A stretch of 16,413 nt of DNA from Entrophospora sp. SA101 (lineage: Eukaryota; Glomeromycota; Glomeromycetes; Entrophosporales; Entrophosporaceae). The translations under genes and the position numbers were made by a program. The stretch covers positions 10,552-26,964 of the forward strand of contig CAUDNR010000663.1 in assembly GCA_958430865.1 (NCBI GenBank), read 5' to 3'. How positions within the stretch are numbered: the first letter of the stretch is position 1; the number at the start of each line of letters is the position of its first letter. Below the pieces are notes generated by a model, which saw only the letters and a list, made by a program, of their open reading frames with translations, did no database searches and had not been told where the DNA came from. Shown here in pieces: positions 1-10,902 of the stretch.

Positions 1-192
1 TTACGTTCAATTCATTCGCCAAAGTCCGTTGTACAGAAAACGTGCCATGTCGATCATATATTAAAATCAGTCACTGTCCGACTAATATGGAAAATGTAAA
101 TTTCCGTATCAATTTCCGTATCAAAAGTACGGAACCAGCATGGAATCGATACGGAATCAATACTGAATAGATACTGAAATAATACGGAATAA

Positions 193-257
193 ACGCATTT
201 TAATTAATGGTAAAACGCGTTTCAATTAACGGTAAAACATGTTTTAGTTACTGAAAT
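193..257. repeat. 22-bp tandem repeat, about three copies
   Basis: Units start at 193, 215 and 237. The first two (ACGCATTTTAATTAATGG... and ACGCGTTTCAATTAACGG...) differ at only a few positions; the third is more diverged and incomplete. The repeat lies just inside the left inverted sequence of the 100-1208 region. Confidence 0.6.
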
Positions 258-1116
258 CAGAAAATTATAATAGATTTAAAAATAAAAATTTGTTTATTTA
301 AATTTTTTTTTTTTGAAAAATACAAAAAATACAAAAAAAAGTATGAACTATAACATGAAGTCGAAATTAAAGCCCAAAAGTTGAAAATATTTTAACTTGA
401 GAAGCCAAAAGTCAAATTAAAAGTCAAATGGTCAAAAAATTAATCAAAAACTTTAAATTACCATAACTTGGTCAATATCTGGCTGTTTCAGATTACCATT
501 CGAATTCTCTTGATGAGGTGTCTAGTCTAATTCATAAAATTCAGATCATAGATTAATGAGTTATTTTTATTATGTTATGAATATTAAATACCATTATTTG
601 AATCACCTTTATGATACTATTCTAATAAGCCCTGTTCATTAAAGTTGGATCACTGGTTCTCATGTGATATGGCATAATTTCGACCATTTCAACTTTATGT
701 ATAGATGATGTGTAAAATGATTAATAATCAAATATAAGATTGTAATCTTCACCTCATATTTATCTGCCAACATTATAATTGAAGCTTGATTTTGGATATA
801 GTGGATCATCTAAAAATATAACAAGATAGTATGTAATAAAAAAACAATAAAATATAATCTTGCTATCAATTTTTGACCAAATTAAATCATCATAAGAATA
901 ATAATAACAACAACATCAGTATTCAATTAATAATAATATCATGAAAAAATGATTTAATAAACAATTAAATATAAAAAGTACAATCTTTGTCATATATTTA
1001 TTCATCAACTCCAATATTTTTGTTTTGATTTTTATTCAAATTAAATCATCTACAGTAAAAATACTTTGTACAACAATTGATTGATTAATATTTATTGATG
1101 GGAAATAATATTACGG

Positions 1117-1208
1117 CTTTTCAGTATGTTATAAATTCCGTACCTATTCCATACCTTATATTCGGAATTAAAACGTATCTTTTCAGTATGTTACAAATTC
1201 CGTACCTG
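1117..1208. repeat. Direct repeat, 62-bp period
   Basis: A 29-bp sequence beginning CTTTTCAGTATGTTA occurs at 1117-1145 and again at 1179-1207 with one difference (T to C) and the same continuation, AAATTCCGTACCT. This makes a 62-bp period at the right end of the 100-1208 region. Duplicated terminal motifs are common in transposon ends, but the function here is unknown. Confidence 0.65.
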
Positions 1209-1215
1209 TATGAAA

Positions 1216-2783
1216 AATAATTTAACCAAATAAATACATTTATTTTTAATTGATTATTACTTAAAATATTACATATGCACAAATGAACAAATTGAAAATT
1301 TGAAAAATTGTAAGTAGTTTAGTTTTTTTGATTTTATATAGATACAGTGCGGATCATCTACTGTACACTCAAAAGTTAAAATTTTTGAAATATTATGTGA
1401 TCCACACATTGGATTTTAAAAAAACCCGCCACCATTCAATTTAACTTTAAAAAGGTAGTTATTAATCCAAAAAAAAAAAATTTTCTTTTCATAGATTTTT
1501 TACTTTTTTGTTGTAAAGAACTTTTATTTATTAATAAAAAAAAAGGAAATAAATAAATCAAATAAATCAAGCGTATGTTGTAGAAAATATTCTATGAAAA
1601 AAAAAGTTGTTACACGAAATTTACTTAGTCTCAATTTCTTAAATGTATAACAAAATTTGGAATTTTCAAAATGCTAAGGCTCTGCCAATTTTCAGTTTAA
1701 GAAAAAACCAGCCGATAAGTTTTGAGGCTTGAGTCATGAACAACAAAACTTATCGGTTAAATTTTTTAAAATGATATAATTTTTTTTTTGTTTTAGTATT
1801 TTGAAGTTGACCAATTGTTACTATAAGCAATTAATGATCCAAATATCATGATCACATTACATTGTAATACAATTGTGATGTTAAACAAACCTGAAATTCT
1901 TGGTAATACCAATGTTCATTTTGTCTGGTTTTGTTGCAAGCATGCCCAAATTATTTTATCAACAAAATGTGCGCATTTTTTATGTAACACAAGCGCCCAC
2001 ACTCAATTTCTTTCTTAATATCGAGTTTGGAAAGGAAGGGTCTTTATCTAGATTACCAAAAAGGCTCTTGCATGCACCATAACTTCTCGCCAATTTTTAA
2101 GACTTTTTTTTTAGATATAAAAGAAGATGATTGGAAAGCTTTGATGGTGTAGTTTTGCTTTGCTTTAATAATTTAATAATAAAGCTTTGTTTATTATGAA
2201 AAAATCATAATTCGAACTTGGATGTTGAATACACATTTTGATTGGCTAATTTGAATTCGCGCGTGTAAATTTGCAAATCAATTGTCTCTCTATATACACA
2301 ACATAATTATTCTGTAATACCAAAATTTCCTTTTCTCCTTTTTTATATGAAAAACTTTGCACTAAATCTAAATTGCGCCCCCTAGCATCACACAATCGCG
2401 ACCACAAAACTCTTGTAAAAATTTTTGATTATCTTTAAATTTGTGTTTTCTTTAAACCGGGCCACACGCATCTATGTATACATTCTTAATTTATTAAATT
2501 TGGTGTAAACTTTGCAATTCAGTACCAATAAATTTTATGACATCAATGCTCTGTATAATCAGGAGGACTTTCTTCTTTTATATCATAGGTAAACTTCATA
2601 ATAATAATGTAATAACAATGCGTGATTAATAACAGGTTTAGTTGCAAATTAATTTAATTTGTGGCAAATATTATAATTTTGGTGATTGAGATGGTACGCA
2701 TAATCAAATTTTATTGAAAAAAAAATATTATTTATTATTATTTTTTTTGATAGATAAGATAGAAGATTCCAACAATTATTAGT
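1216..2783. other. A+T-rich intergenic DNA, no gene seen
   Basis: I see no exon with sustained coding character. A short plus-strand reading frame near 1900-2082 has no recognisable domain and no splice context. A few less A+T-rich patches (about 1980-2080 and 2370-2470) could be remnants of old coding or repeat sequence, but nothing identifies them. Confidence 0.5.
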
Positions 2784-2855
2784 TCTTGTTGTTGCTGTGT
2801 CATCGTCGTCATCGTCGTTGTTGTTGTGGCTGCTGTTGTTTGTTGTTTGTTTTGT
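2784..2855. repeat. TTG/TCG trinucleotide-rich tract
   Basis: An imperfect run of TTG, TCG and TCA triplets. On the minus strand it reads as CAA/CAN-type triplets that would give Gln-, Thr- or Asn/Asp-rich peptide depending on frame. Low-complexity coding segments of fungal proteins look like this, but no flanking exon or domain supports a gene, so I record it as simple sequence. Confidence 0.5.
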
Positions 2856-2968
2856 TTTTTTTTTTTTTAAAGATTATTTCCAGTAAAAAACTTGTAATAA
2901 TGATAATAATAATAAGCTTAGTTACAAATAGGCGTCTTTATTTAACAGTCATATTATTATGGATTTAA

Positions 2969-4833
2969 TGTGGATGTTACAAGGAATGGTTTTTATCTCA
3001 ATCACAAGCAATAAAACAAACAGACAAACAAACATTTATTGATAATAATAATAACGAGAAGATGAATTTACTGGATCTTTCTTCCAAAATTAGTTCTAGT
3101 TTACATATTACACTGTTGGATTGAGTAGAATTGAAAAAATCTTGGGATACACATTCATTCTTAAATTGGAAATTTTAAATAAGAATTATTATTAATTTAT
3201 TATTGATTATGATTTAAATTTTTTGTTTGTATTTTATAAATCTTGTTTGTGCCACATGAATCGGGTTGAACGTCGGAATTTTACATGGATTTTCCTACAA
3301 ACAAATAAAAAAAGTTCCTATTGGTATTCTAAGAATATATTAATATACACATATAAAATGTGCCATCATTCCACACCATGATTAGCTCTCTTTTTTGTTA
3401 TTTATAGAATGAAATACAAATAAGGCAACGTCAATCCCCTAACTTAATTTTGTTTATTTGGATCTACGGGATAATGATGATAATACTTATTTTATTTTTG
3501 TTATATTTTTATTATTTTTTTTTTATTATTTAAAATTTATTATTTAAAAAAAATACAAAAAAAAAAAAAAAAGGAATGTATAATGTGAATGTGATTGATT
3601 GGATTGAAAAGTTCAGATTTTATATTGCCAGAGAAAGAATTAAAAAAAGCATAAATCTAAATATATTAATTAATTGATCAATAATAAATAAAAATCATAT
3701 AATTAAGTATTTTTTTCATAAAAAAATTAAAAAAAGTCAAACGTCCCAAAAATAACCATAAATCAAAGAAAAAATAACCAAATATTAAAATAAAGATGAA
3801 ATTAATTAATTAGTGATTAGGTAAGTAGTAGTAATTAGTAAAAATTATTATTATTATTATTATTAAAAAAAAAAATCTATAAATTTTATTTGGAAATTAT
3901 TGCATAATAAAGTATTTAAAGTAAATTTTTCTTGTAATTTTGCTTTGGTTTTTTTTCTTTTATTGTTTTGCGGAGGGGGTGGAAAAAAAAAATGCATATG
4001 AAGTAAATGATGATGATGATCAAGAAAAAAGAAAATTCTATATAAACATGACTAATATATGTGTATATGCCTGTAACATAATTAAAGATGAGAAGCTATT
4101 TGTTTTTTTTTGTAATTGTAATATTTGTGTTTTGTTGTTTTTTGTTGTTGTCAAGTGTTTAAATTCTGTATATATGATTGATTTGAGTGATTATTATTAA
4201 TATTAATAACAATAATATTAATAATAATATTAATAATTTGTTTATAATAATAACAATAATATTTTACACCAATTATTTTATATGAGATATGGTGGTAAGA
4301 GTAGTGGTGATAGAGAAGAAGACGAATGGAAAATTAAAGGAAATAAAAGGTGGTAGGTGATATGAATTGGAGTTTATTTTATATTTTCTTGTAGGAAAAA
4401 AAAGAAAGGCAGGGTCGAAAAAGAGTCCATTCAAATAAAAAAATGGAGTTACTTAGGAAAAAAATGTTACAGGTTATGTGTGTGAGTGTATAATTGTGTA
4501 AAGGATTTGTTACGAGATTTGTTTTTTGAATAATTAAAAATGAAAGGAAAAAAGAAAATCAAGACGTAAGAAAATTAAAAAAAATTTTAAAGTTCGATTG
4601 CAATTAATTAAATGATTATGATTGAGTTGTAATGATGATTATGATATTATGCTTAGTTGATTGATTGAAAATGATAAAATGATAATGATTTTGAATTTAA
4701 TGACGAACATACGCGTTTTTGTTCCCACCCATATCAATAAAATAACAAGTATATATGTAATAAATCGCCAAATAAAATTTTAACTGATCGGTTTTTTTCT
4801 AAATGAGATTACGTGTATAGTGAAGTTTTTAAA
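2969..4833. other. Intergenic region downstream of the zinc-finger gene, no gene seen
   Basis: This stretch follows the stop codon of the minus-strand zinc-finger gene and is dominated by poly-A/T, an A-run around 3548-3572 and ATT/TAA repeats. It presumably includes the 3' untranslated region and polyadenylation signal of that gene, but I cannot place the site confidently. A plus-strand 86-codon frame at 3940-4200 is low-complexity and I do not accept it as a gene. Confidence 0.5.
3844..3864. repeat. (TTA)n microsatellite
   Basis: About seven consecutive TTA/ATT triplets followed by an A-run. Simple sequence without further context. Confidence 0.8.
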
Positions 4834-6021
4834 TTATAAATAATTTCGAGTGATTTTAGCAGGACTCAACATTTTAACACCTTCGACTTCACCATCATAA
4901 CGAGTTTTTTTGACTGGTCTACCCAGCTTATGTACTCTTAAATGTCTTCTCATGTTACTTTGTACTGAAAATTTTCTACCGCAACCAGGCTCGGAACATA
5001 CAAAAGGTTTTTCCCCAGTATGTGAATAGGTGTGGATCCTGAGCGAACTTGGGCGAGAAAATCTCTTTGAACAATATTGACATTGATAACGATTACCATT
5101 ACAATTACTACTTGTGGTGGGACTACATGATAATGGATGTAGAGATTTTGGTGTGAAATGTTTTGTGGTAGGAGTTGAAGTTAAATTTGATGAAATCGTA
5201 CTTATGCGTGGAAGATTTGGCTGTAAAATCAATGATGATGTTGATGTTGATGTTGGAGAAGTAGAAATTGATAATTGTTTACGATGATCAAATGGTGAAA
5301 TTGGTATTGGTTGAATGGTATAAGGAAATGAGTTGTGATACCTTTGTTGTTGTTGTTGTTGTTGTTGCTGGTGATGATGATTATGATGATTATGAGGATC
5401 TTGTGAGTATTGATAATGATATGGAACATAACGTGAAGAAGATTGAGAAGAATAGATGAAAGGAAGGGTTGGAGAAGATGGTTTTATACAACAACTGCAT
5501 GGATGATTGACAATTTGTTGCGATTGTGATTGACTATGGTGATTGTAATTATTATTATGATGATTATGTGAAGCATAATTATTAAATAGAGATTGTTGAT
5601 GAGAAGTAGTCATATCAGGCGATTCAGGAGGTGAAAGCAAAGACTTAATACTGGCATGAGAAGAAGAACAAGAATTGTTGTTGTTGTTGGGATGACGATG
5701 AATGTCATTTGAATTCATCAATCGTTTATAGTTTTGACTTGATTCATTGATTGAGGGAAGATAAGATGAAATATAGACATTATTATTATTGTTGCCGTTA
5801 CCATTGTTGTTGTTATTGTTGTTATAATTAATTAAAGATGTTTGTTGTTGAATAGAAGGAAAATTGAATGAAGAGGCTGTTTTTTATCAAAAATTTGATG
5901 AGAAAAAAGTGAGAATTTTTAATTTAAAATTTTTTTGTTTAAAAAATTTAAAACACATACCATCATCGATAGGAGAATCCAAAAGATATTTGATTGGAGG
6001 GAGATAAGTTTTTGACTGCAT
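4834..6021 (-). CDS. C2H2 zinc-finger protein, two exons, probable transcription factor
   Basis: Proposed model: exon 1 at 6021-5961, intron 5960-5877, exon 2 at 5876-4834 including TAA, giving 367 residues. Two classical C2H2 fingers near the C-terminus are visible. Finger 1 uses C286, C289, H302 and H306; a TGEKP linker follows; finger 2 uses C314, C319, H332 and H336. A basic segment (GRPVKKTR, 339-346) could be a nuclear localisation signal. The rest is low-complexity: an Asn run (39-53), His/Asn/Gln-rich stretches and Q9 at 190-198. Short ordered motifs are LPPIKYLLDSP (7-17) and IKSLLSPPESPD (97-108), the latter with two Ser-Pro sites. The start is supported by an in-frame TAA 11 codons upstream of the ATG and by frame continuity across the intron. 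This architecture is typical of fungal sequence-specific DNA-binding regulators acting in the nucleus; the target genes are unknown. The fingers resemble a conserved fungal pair (RPSSLRIHTYSHTGEKPF), but I assign no symbol. Confidence 0.88.
5344..5370 (-). repeat. Nine-glutamine codon run inside the zinc-finger gene
   Basis: On the minus strand this is one CAG followed by eight CAA codons, preceded by a His/Asn-rich stretch of CAT/CAC/AAT codons. Pure CAA runs are prone to slippage, so allele lengths may vary between strains. Confidence 0.85.
5877..5960 (-). other. Spliceosomal intron of the zinc-finger gene (84 bp, phase 1)
   Basis: Read on the minus strand, the intron begins GTATGTGTTTT and ends GATAAAAAACAG. 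It splits a GCC alanine codon: G comes from exon 1 and CC from exon 2. The frame on both sides stays open only when it is removed. Length, A+T richness and the GTATGT donor fit small fungal introns. Confidence 0.85.
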
Positions 6022-6445
6022 ATTTTTTTGTTCTGTTACAAAAGTAAAGCTTTAATATTCAAACTTTTTAAAAATTTTTTTAATGTTTCAGATAGTAGTA
6101 ATATATTTATGAAAATCAAAAGAAAATTTCTGTTTTTGGCAAAATTCAAGAAACTATATATAATTATATATATAATATTATATAGTATATATATATTATA
6201 TGTCTAAAAATCGCTCTAACGAGAAGAAATAATAATCCTTTTCTTCTCAAACAAAGAGAATTTTTAAATGAATATAATAAGATAACTAGAAATAAAAATA
6301 ATATGAATAATTTATTATATATAATAAATATATATCTATTTAAAATGTTTTTTTTTAGTTTTTTTAACAAAAGGTGAGAATTCAAAAGAAGTAAAAAATT
6401 TTGAGTGCGTTTGACCACCACGGTGTTAAAAACCAGAAATCACTC

Positions 6446-6453
6446 TTTATATA
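6446..6453 (-). promoter_or_regulatory. Possible TATA box of the zinc-finger gene
   Basis: The minus strand reads GGTATATAAAGAG about 430 bp upstream of the ATG. It is one of the few TATA-like strings here that is not buried in a plain AT repeat. The sequence just before the ATG (TTTTGTAACAG) could be the acceptor of a 5' untranslated intron, which would make a distant transcription start plausible. In such A+T-rich DNA chance matches are common. Confidence 0.25.
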
Positions 6454-6860
6454 CCTTTTTTTTGTGTGACATAATTTTTCCACAGTTTCATTATATAAAT
6501 ATTAAACTTGTATAATAATAAACTTTATATAATAGTATAACATAAAAATCAATTCAAAAATCAATTCAAAATCGCGCATTAAAGGAAAATAGATAAATGT
6601 TAAATTAAAAATATCACGACGACTCCCGTGAAGTAGTACGGATATATAATTTTTTTCATACATTAATATAATATTTGTAGTTGTAAGATTTTCTTTGTAT
6701 TTATTTTATTTATTTATTTACCCGATGTGGTCTATTGGATTTTTTTTATATGAAAAACTAATTAATAATTTAATTATTTATATGTAGCTCGGATGTATAT
6801 CGTTCATCACATTTCATACAAATTTCACATTACTAATTATTTAATTGAAAAAAAATTTTT

Positions 6861-7066
6861 TCTCTCTCTTTCTCTTTCTCTCTTATAGGCACATGCTCTC
6901 TTTTCTTTCGTGCGCGCGTACGCACACGCACACACACACACACTCTCTCTCTTACTCCCTCCCTTTCTCTTTCGCGCACGCATACACACACACTCTCTCT
7001 CTTTCTCGCGCACGCACGCACTAACACACGCATTCTCTCTTTCTCTTTCGCGCGTGCGCACACACA
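6861..7066. repeat. Composite CT / CG / CA simple-sequence tract
   Basis: Four successive blocks repeat the order polypyrimidine (CT/TTTCTC), then CGCG-containing alternating sequence, then (CA)n: roughly 6861-6941, 6942-6990, 6991-7030 and 7031-7066. It is the most G+C-rich stretch of the window. It lies about 0.85-1.05 kb upstream of the zinc-finger start codon, with the purine-rich strand matching the coding strand of that gene. Reading frames on the minus strand here encode Arg/Glu/Cys/Val repeats and are artefacts of the repeat. Confidence 0.85.
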
Positions 7067-7400
7067 TTTCATAATTAAAATCTCGATAAATGCATTTTTT
7101 AAATTAAACGTTTCCAAAATTAATATTTATTTTCTTATAAAAAAGAAGAAAAATAATAATCAAATTTAAAAGCTAAATGTCTTATGTAATAATAATTTTC
7201 ATTTTCTTGCTTGCTTAGGTAACAACATCAAACAGCATGTTTCAGACCAAGAGATTAGCAAATTTTACTATTGAATGAATGAATCAGAAACACATAGTTA
7301 ATTTTTAAATGAAAATTTGTAACGGATAATCCCGAGGTATCTTCATATAAAATCAATGGTTGAATAAATATTTACAAATATAGTATACAGAATATATAGT

Positions 7401-7420
7401 GTATATATATATATATATAT
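7401..7420. repeat. (AT)n microsatellite
   Basis: An alternating TA run of about ten units in a wider TATA-rich context. Confidence 0.8.
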
Positions 7421-8373
7421 TAATGATCAAACCAAAAAAAAAAAAAATGCATGCAAAGTAAATCAATTTAATCATCATAATAATTACACTACAAAATTTG
7501 TAATGTTGTTGACATATATTTTAATATTTTATAAATGTGGATGGGTGGTAACCCCGTCTCGATCCGAATGTGATCCGGAATTCGTATGACAATCTATTTA
7601 AGGACAAACAACATCACAAAGTTTAACTGTTGAAAATAAGCATCTGTTTCAAATATAAACACTTGTGTTCAAAACATTTTCTATTATTTAATAGTAACTT
7701 TTCTCGCAATTATTAATGGTAAATATTTGGCTGGCTACATCAATATTAATAACATCTATATAGAAATGTAAAAATACAAAAATATAAAACCGTTATTTTT
7801 GTTTGGTATATATATTTACATCGGCTATTACTATCAGCAATCAGCCATACTTGTTGTTGTTTACATACAAATTCTGAATAATATTCTTTCTTCTTCGTCT
7901 TCGATTATTGATTGTTGATTGTTGATTAATTGGATGATTTGATTTTCTTTCCAAAATTAAATCTTTATTTATTGTAAATCGCCTAAAAAATAAAAACGAT
8001 CCACTCACTCACTTTATTAACGTTATCAATTATTGCGTTTTATTCTCGATCGACATAATATTTAAGCATCTTTTTTCATAATAGTATATCTATCCATCCA
8101 TCTATATAATATCTACACTATTTACTTTTTACTATTTAAGCAAAAATATAAAAAAAGAATAGGATAAATAGGAATTGGGATTGATTACTTTTTTTTAATC
8201 AATCCAACATCTATTTTCGCCTGTTTTATTCGGGTTTTCCAAAAAAAAATTTTGTTTTTAATAATAATTTGTTTACACTTAGTTAAATGATTTTGAATTG
8301 AAGCGATTCCAATTTCAAGCACTACATATATATATCAGGAATCTTGTTAATCACAGTACGATGAGTCTATATA

Positions 8374-8383
8374 GTCACGTGAC
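8374..8383. repeat. GTCACGTGAC perfect palindrome
   Basis: A perfect 10-bp palindrome with a CACGTG core, followed by GGCCATATTAT. CACGTG is the core bound by many fungal bHLH factors, so it could be a binding site, but no gene lies next to it. A TCACGTGA string also occurs at about 16373-16380. Confidence 0.35.
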
Positions 8384-10586
8384 GGCCATATTATAAAAAT
8401 AATTTTTAGATTTATTATGTTGTGTAAATCCTTAAATGACCAATTAATTATTTTTACAAAGAAATTATTATTATAGAATCGTTACACTTATTATTTTAAA
8501 ATAAGATAAAACGTTAAAAAAATGCAATATAGCAAATTAAACTGCATCGATCTCGGAGTATATAATATGTAGACATCCAACTGACACATTATTTTAATTA
8601 TTAATTATTACAAATAGTATTTTTGAATGAATGGATAAATGGAATAAAGATTTACATTTCCAAACATTAATTAATTGATTGTACCATATAATTAATTATT
8701 TAAATTATTTATAAATAAAAATTATTATCTCATAGAAGCAACATTAATCTGTTTTTTTTAAAAAAATATACTGTAATGTTTGCATAGAATTATTTTATAC
8801 TAATAGAATTTTCCAATTCGAAATCCCATTTCTTTTGGTAGTATAATATTTTTCTTTGCAAAGACGGGTTATGTAAAAATACGGATCTTAGAAAAAGATC
8901 ACCTCATCGTCACAATCTTCATAGTAATAACATTATATTTGTAAATCTTCATATGAAAATCTTCATTATTTCATTTTTGGGATTTCATAAATGTTTCTCC
9001 TCATTATTATATTATTACTGAATTTTTCTTTAATATATTGTCGGAATTAATAGTATTTCTGACCAAAATTAAATGCAGTAGAATTATTTACCAAAGTTAT
9101 AAAAATAGAGTTTATTCAATTTTCTTTGCATGTCATAATTTAATTTTTTTTTATTTTTATTTTTTTCATGTATTTGATTTCGGGGATTACATTTTGAGTT
9201 TCGGATATTTGCTCAGTTTTGTAAATTGCTTTATAAACACTAATACTAAATCGATTTAGGCATTTTTAACACACACAAATTTCATTTGTTAAAGATTACC
9301 AAATGACAATATCTTTTTCAGAGTTTACATGTGAGACATTTGGTTTATTTGGCCTGAGCGCCTTTTTCTTTTTTTTCTCAAGTTATGACATGTGGGTATA
9401 AACTTTTTTCGCCAAAAATGGATTTACTATAATGAAATTTATTATTGTTAAATAGTCGTTTGTGATGATGTTATTATTGTCCAATTGCATCTGAACAAAT
9501 TTACATTTTTAAATGGTTGTCAAATCTTACAATTCTTTCTCCTTTACCTTAAAAAATAAATAATCTGCAAAGGCAATTTTTATTAATACTAACTGCTGTA
9601 AGAGATATGGAAAGTCTTACAAAAGTTAGATACTTGAAATGTGTTCAAAAGTAATACCTCATATACCTAAAATGTACTAGTGGAAAAAAACTAAGTTTTT
9701 GAGTTGTATGAAATTATACTAAAAAAATGTATTATATACATCGAATTTTCCATTGATAATTTGAGAACATTTTCAGTATTCAAAACTTTGTAGGGAGAAA
9801 ATGGCATGATATGAGTTGTATGTCAGAAGCCCTCCGCTACAAATATGTTGATTCGTATATAGAGTGAACGAACATGGCGTATATGATAACAATGCAATCA
9901 ATAAACCTTTGTCCTCATGCATTCCATTGGATTAATACTGATAGCAAAGTTTAGATTTCATATAATGAAATGTTTGTGATAATGTCGTTTTTACAACGTC
10001 GTCAATATATTTGGTAATGTGGTGAAAAATCATTGACAGTGACAAACCGTTTTTACAATAATTTTTTTTACCCCTTTCTAACAATTTCAAGGTATTTTAC
10101 AATTATTGAAAAATCTTTTGAATTTTACGTAAATTTTACAATCATGAATTAAATGTTTTCTGCCGGTGTAATCATACTTTCTCCCCAACCACTTTTTGAA
10201 AATGGGTTTTTTTTATCAACCATGTATGAAATTTAAACTAGAGTCATTTGTTTGCATATGCTATGAATTTCGTTTCCAAATAAAGGATCATATGAAATTT
10301 TTATATGAAAACGTGGCTTTTTTTTTTTTAAAGATAAAAACGAAACACTGGTAAAAAAGTTTATTTTCTACAATGATTTCAATGTATTTGGTAAAGATTT
10401 ACATTTTAATTTTACTAATGGTGCTGATCACAAGTAAACTCTTTCAATTTTTAAAAAACCTGATTATCTTTCCAAATTAAGTAAAAATTTGGTAAAAGGT
10501 TTTCGAATTATGAGATTCAAATTAGGCAACTATTTGCATATGAATTTAGTCCAGTGTTTCAATTTGGTCTTTCAAACATAGGGCAT

Positions 10587-10798
10587 CCTCAGAAATTAAA
10601 TTTGATTAACTGATCTCATAAATTTGTTGATCAAAATTTATTTAATCTTAGGATTTGATTAAGATTTATTTTGCTATTAAAAATAAATCTTACCTTACAA
10701 TATAGAAGTTTGCCTAAACTAATAAATTTCAACAATAGTTTCAGCAAATTAAAAAATTTAGTTTTGATTTTCAAGCAAGCAAAATGTCAAAACTAAAT
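10587..10798. repeat. Hairpin-rich segment with several inverted repeats
   Basis: At least three inverted repeats lie close together. TAAGATTTATTTT and its complement have 13-bp perfect arms at 10660-10672 and 10680-10692. ATTTAGTTTTGA and its complement have 12-bp perfect arms at 10756-10767 and 10787-10798. A weaker one pairs AAATTTGATTAAC (about 10598) with GTTGATCAAAATTT. It may be the degraded inside of a MITE; no coding content is seen. Confidence 0.6.
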
Positions 10799-10841
10799 CT
10801 ACTTGTGAAACTAAATCTATGTGCCAAAACTATAAAATGTG
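10787..10841 (+). repeat. 18-19 bp minisatellite, three units
   Basis: Units at 10787-10805, 10806-10823 and 10824-10841 share the pattern YYRAAACTAAATNTATGTG, with small differences. The same unit type is found on the opposite strand at 13887-13962, so this is a recurring small repeat family and not a local accident. Confidence 0.65.
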
Positions 10842-10902
10842 CAAGCATTTTGTGTACCCAATGATTCATAAAGCATATTGATAATATTACTTTACCAATA
10901 AT

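Larger units (their letters stand above)
100..1208. repeat. Region bounded by related inverted sequences, possible non-autonomous element
   Basis: The left part (about 137-170) contains CATGGAAT, then TACGGAAT, then ATACTGAATAG in order. The right part (about 1116-1155), read on the minus strand, contains TATGGAAT, TACGGAAT and ATACTGAAAAG in the same order with nearly the same spacing. The ends are therefore related in inverted orientation, about 1.1 kb apart. Between them lies A+T-rich DNA without any supportable ORF. This could be a decayed MITE-like or other non-autonomous DNA transposon. I cannot identify exact termini or a target-site duplication, so the element boundaries are approximate. 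Confidence 0.4.
7067..10586. other. Long A+T-rich stretch, no gene seen
   Basis: I find no exon, domain or RNA gene on either strand. It contains an (AT)n run at 7401-7420. A short patch of higher G+C at about 7545-7590 has no recognisable product. A 73-codon frame at 9038-9259 is rich in Phe, Ile and Tyr, as random A+T-rich DNA is, and I do not support it as a gene. Confidence 0.5.

Noticed and set aside
1900..2082. 60-codon plus-strand frame
   Set aside because: No recognisable domain and no open continuation through plausible introns on either side.
2205..2230. TTCGAAC string as part of a tRNA T-arm
   Set aside because: No acceptor stem, anticodon arm or A/B box arrangement can be built around it.
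2786..2968. 60-codon Cys/Leu/Phe-rich frame
   Set aside because: Its start is a translation of the trinucleotide tract and the rest is low-complexity; the opposite strand is equally open.
3940..4200. Plus-strand 86-codon frame
   Set aside because: Composition is what A+T-rich DNA with poly-T and GATGAT repeats gives by chance. It has no domain or splice context.
5229..5459. Frames overlapping the zinc-finger exon on both strands
   Set aside because: They are shadows of the His/Gln/Asn codon repeats of the real gene.
6164..6421. Minus-strand 85-codon frame upstream of the zinc-finger gene
   Set aside because: Leu/Phe/Ile-rich translation of AT repeats with no motif; it lies in the presumed 5' region of the zinc-finger gene.
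6833..7117. Minus-strand frames of 76 and 94 codons
   Set aside because: They consist of Arg/Glu/Cys/Val repeats produced by the CT/CG/CA simple-sequence tract and have no domain.
9038..9259. 73-codon frame rich in Phe, Ile and Tyr
   Set aside because: Random-looking hydrophobic translation of A+T-rich DNA without neighbours or motifs.
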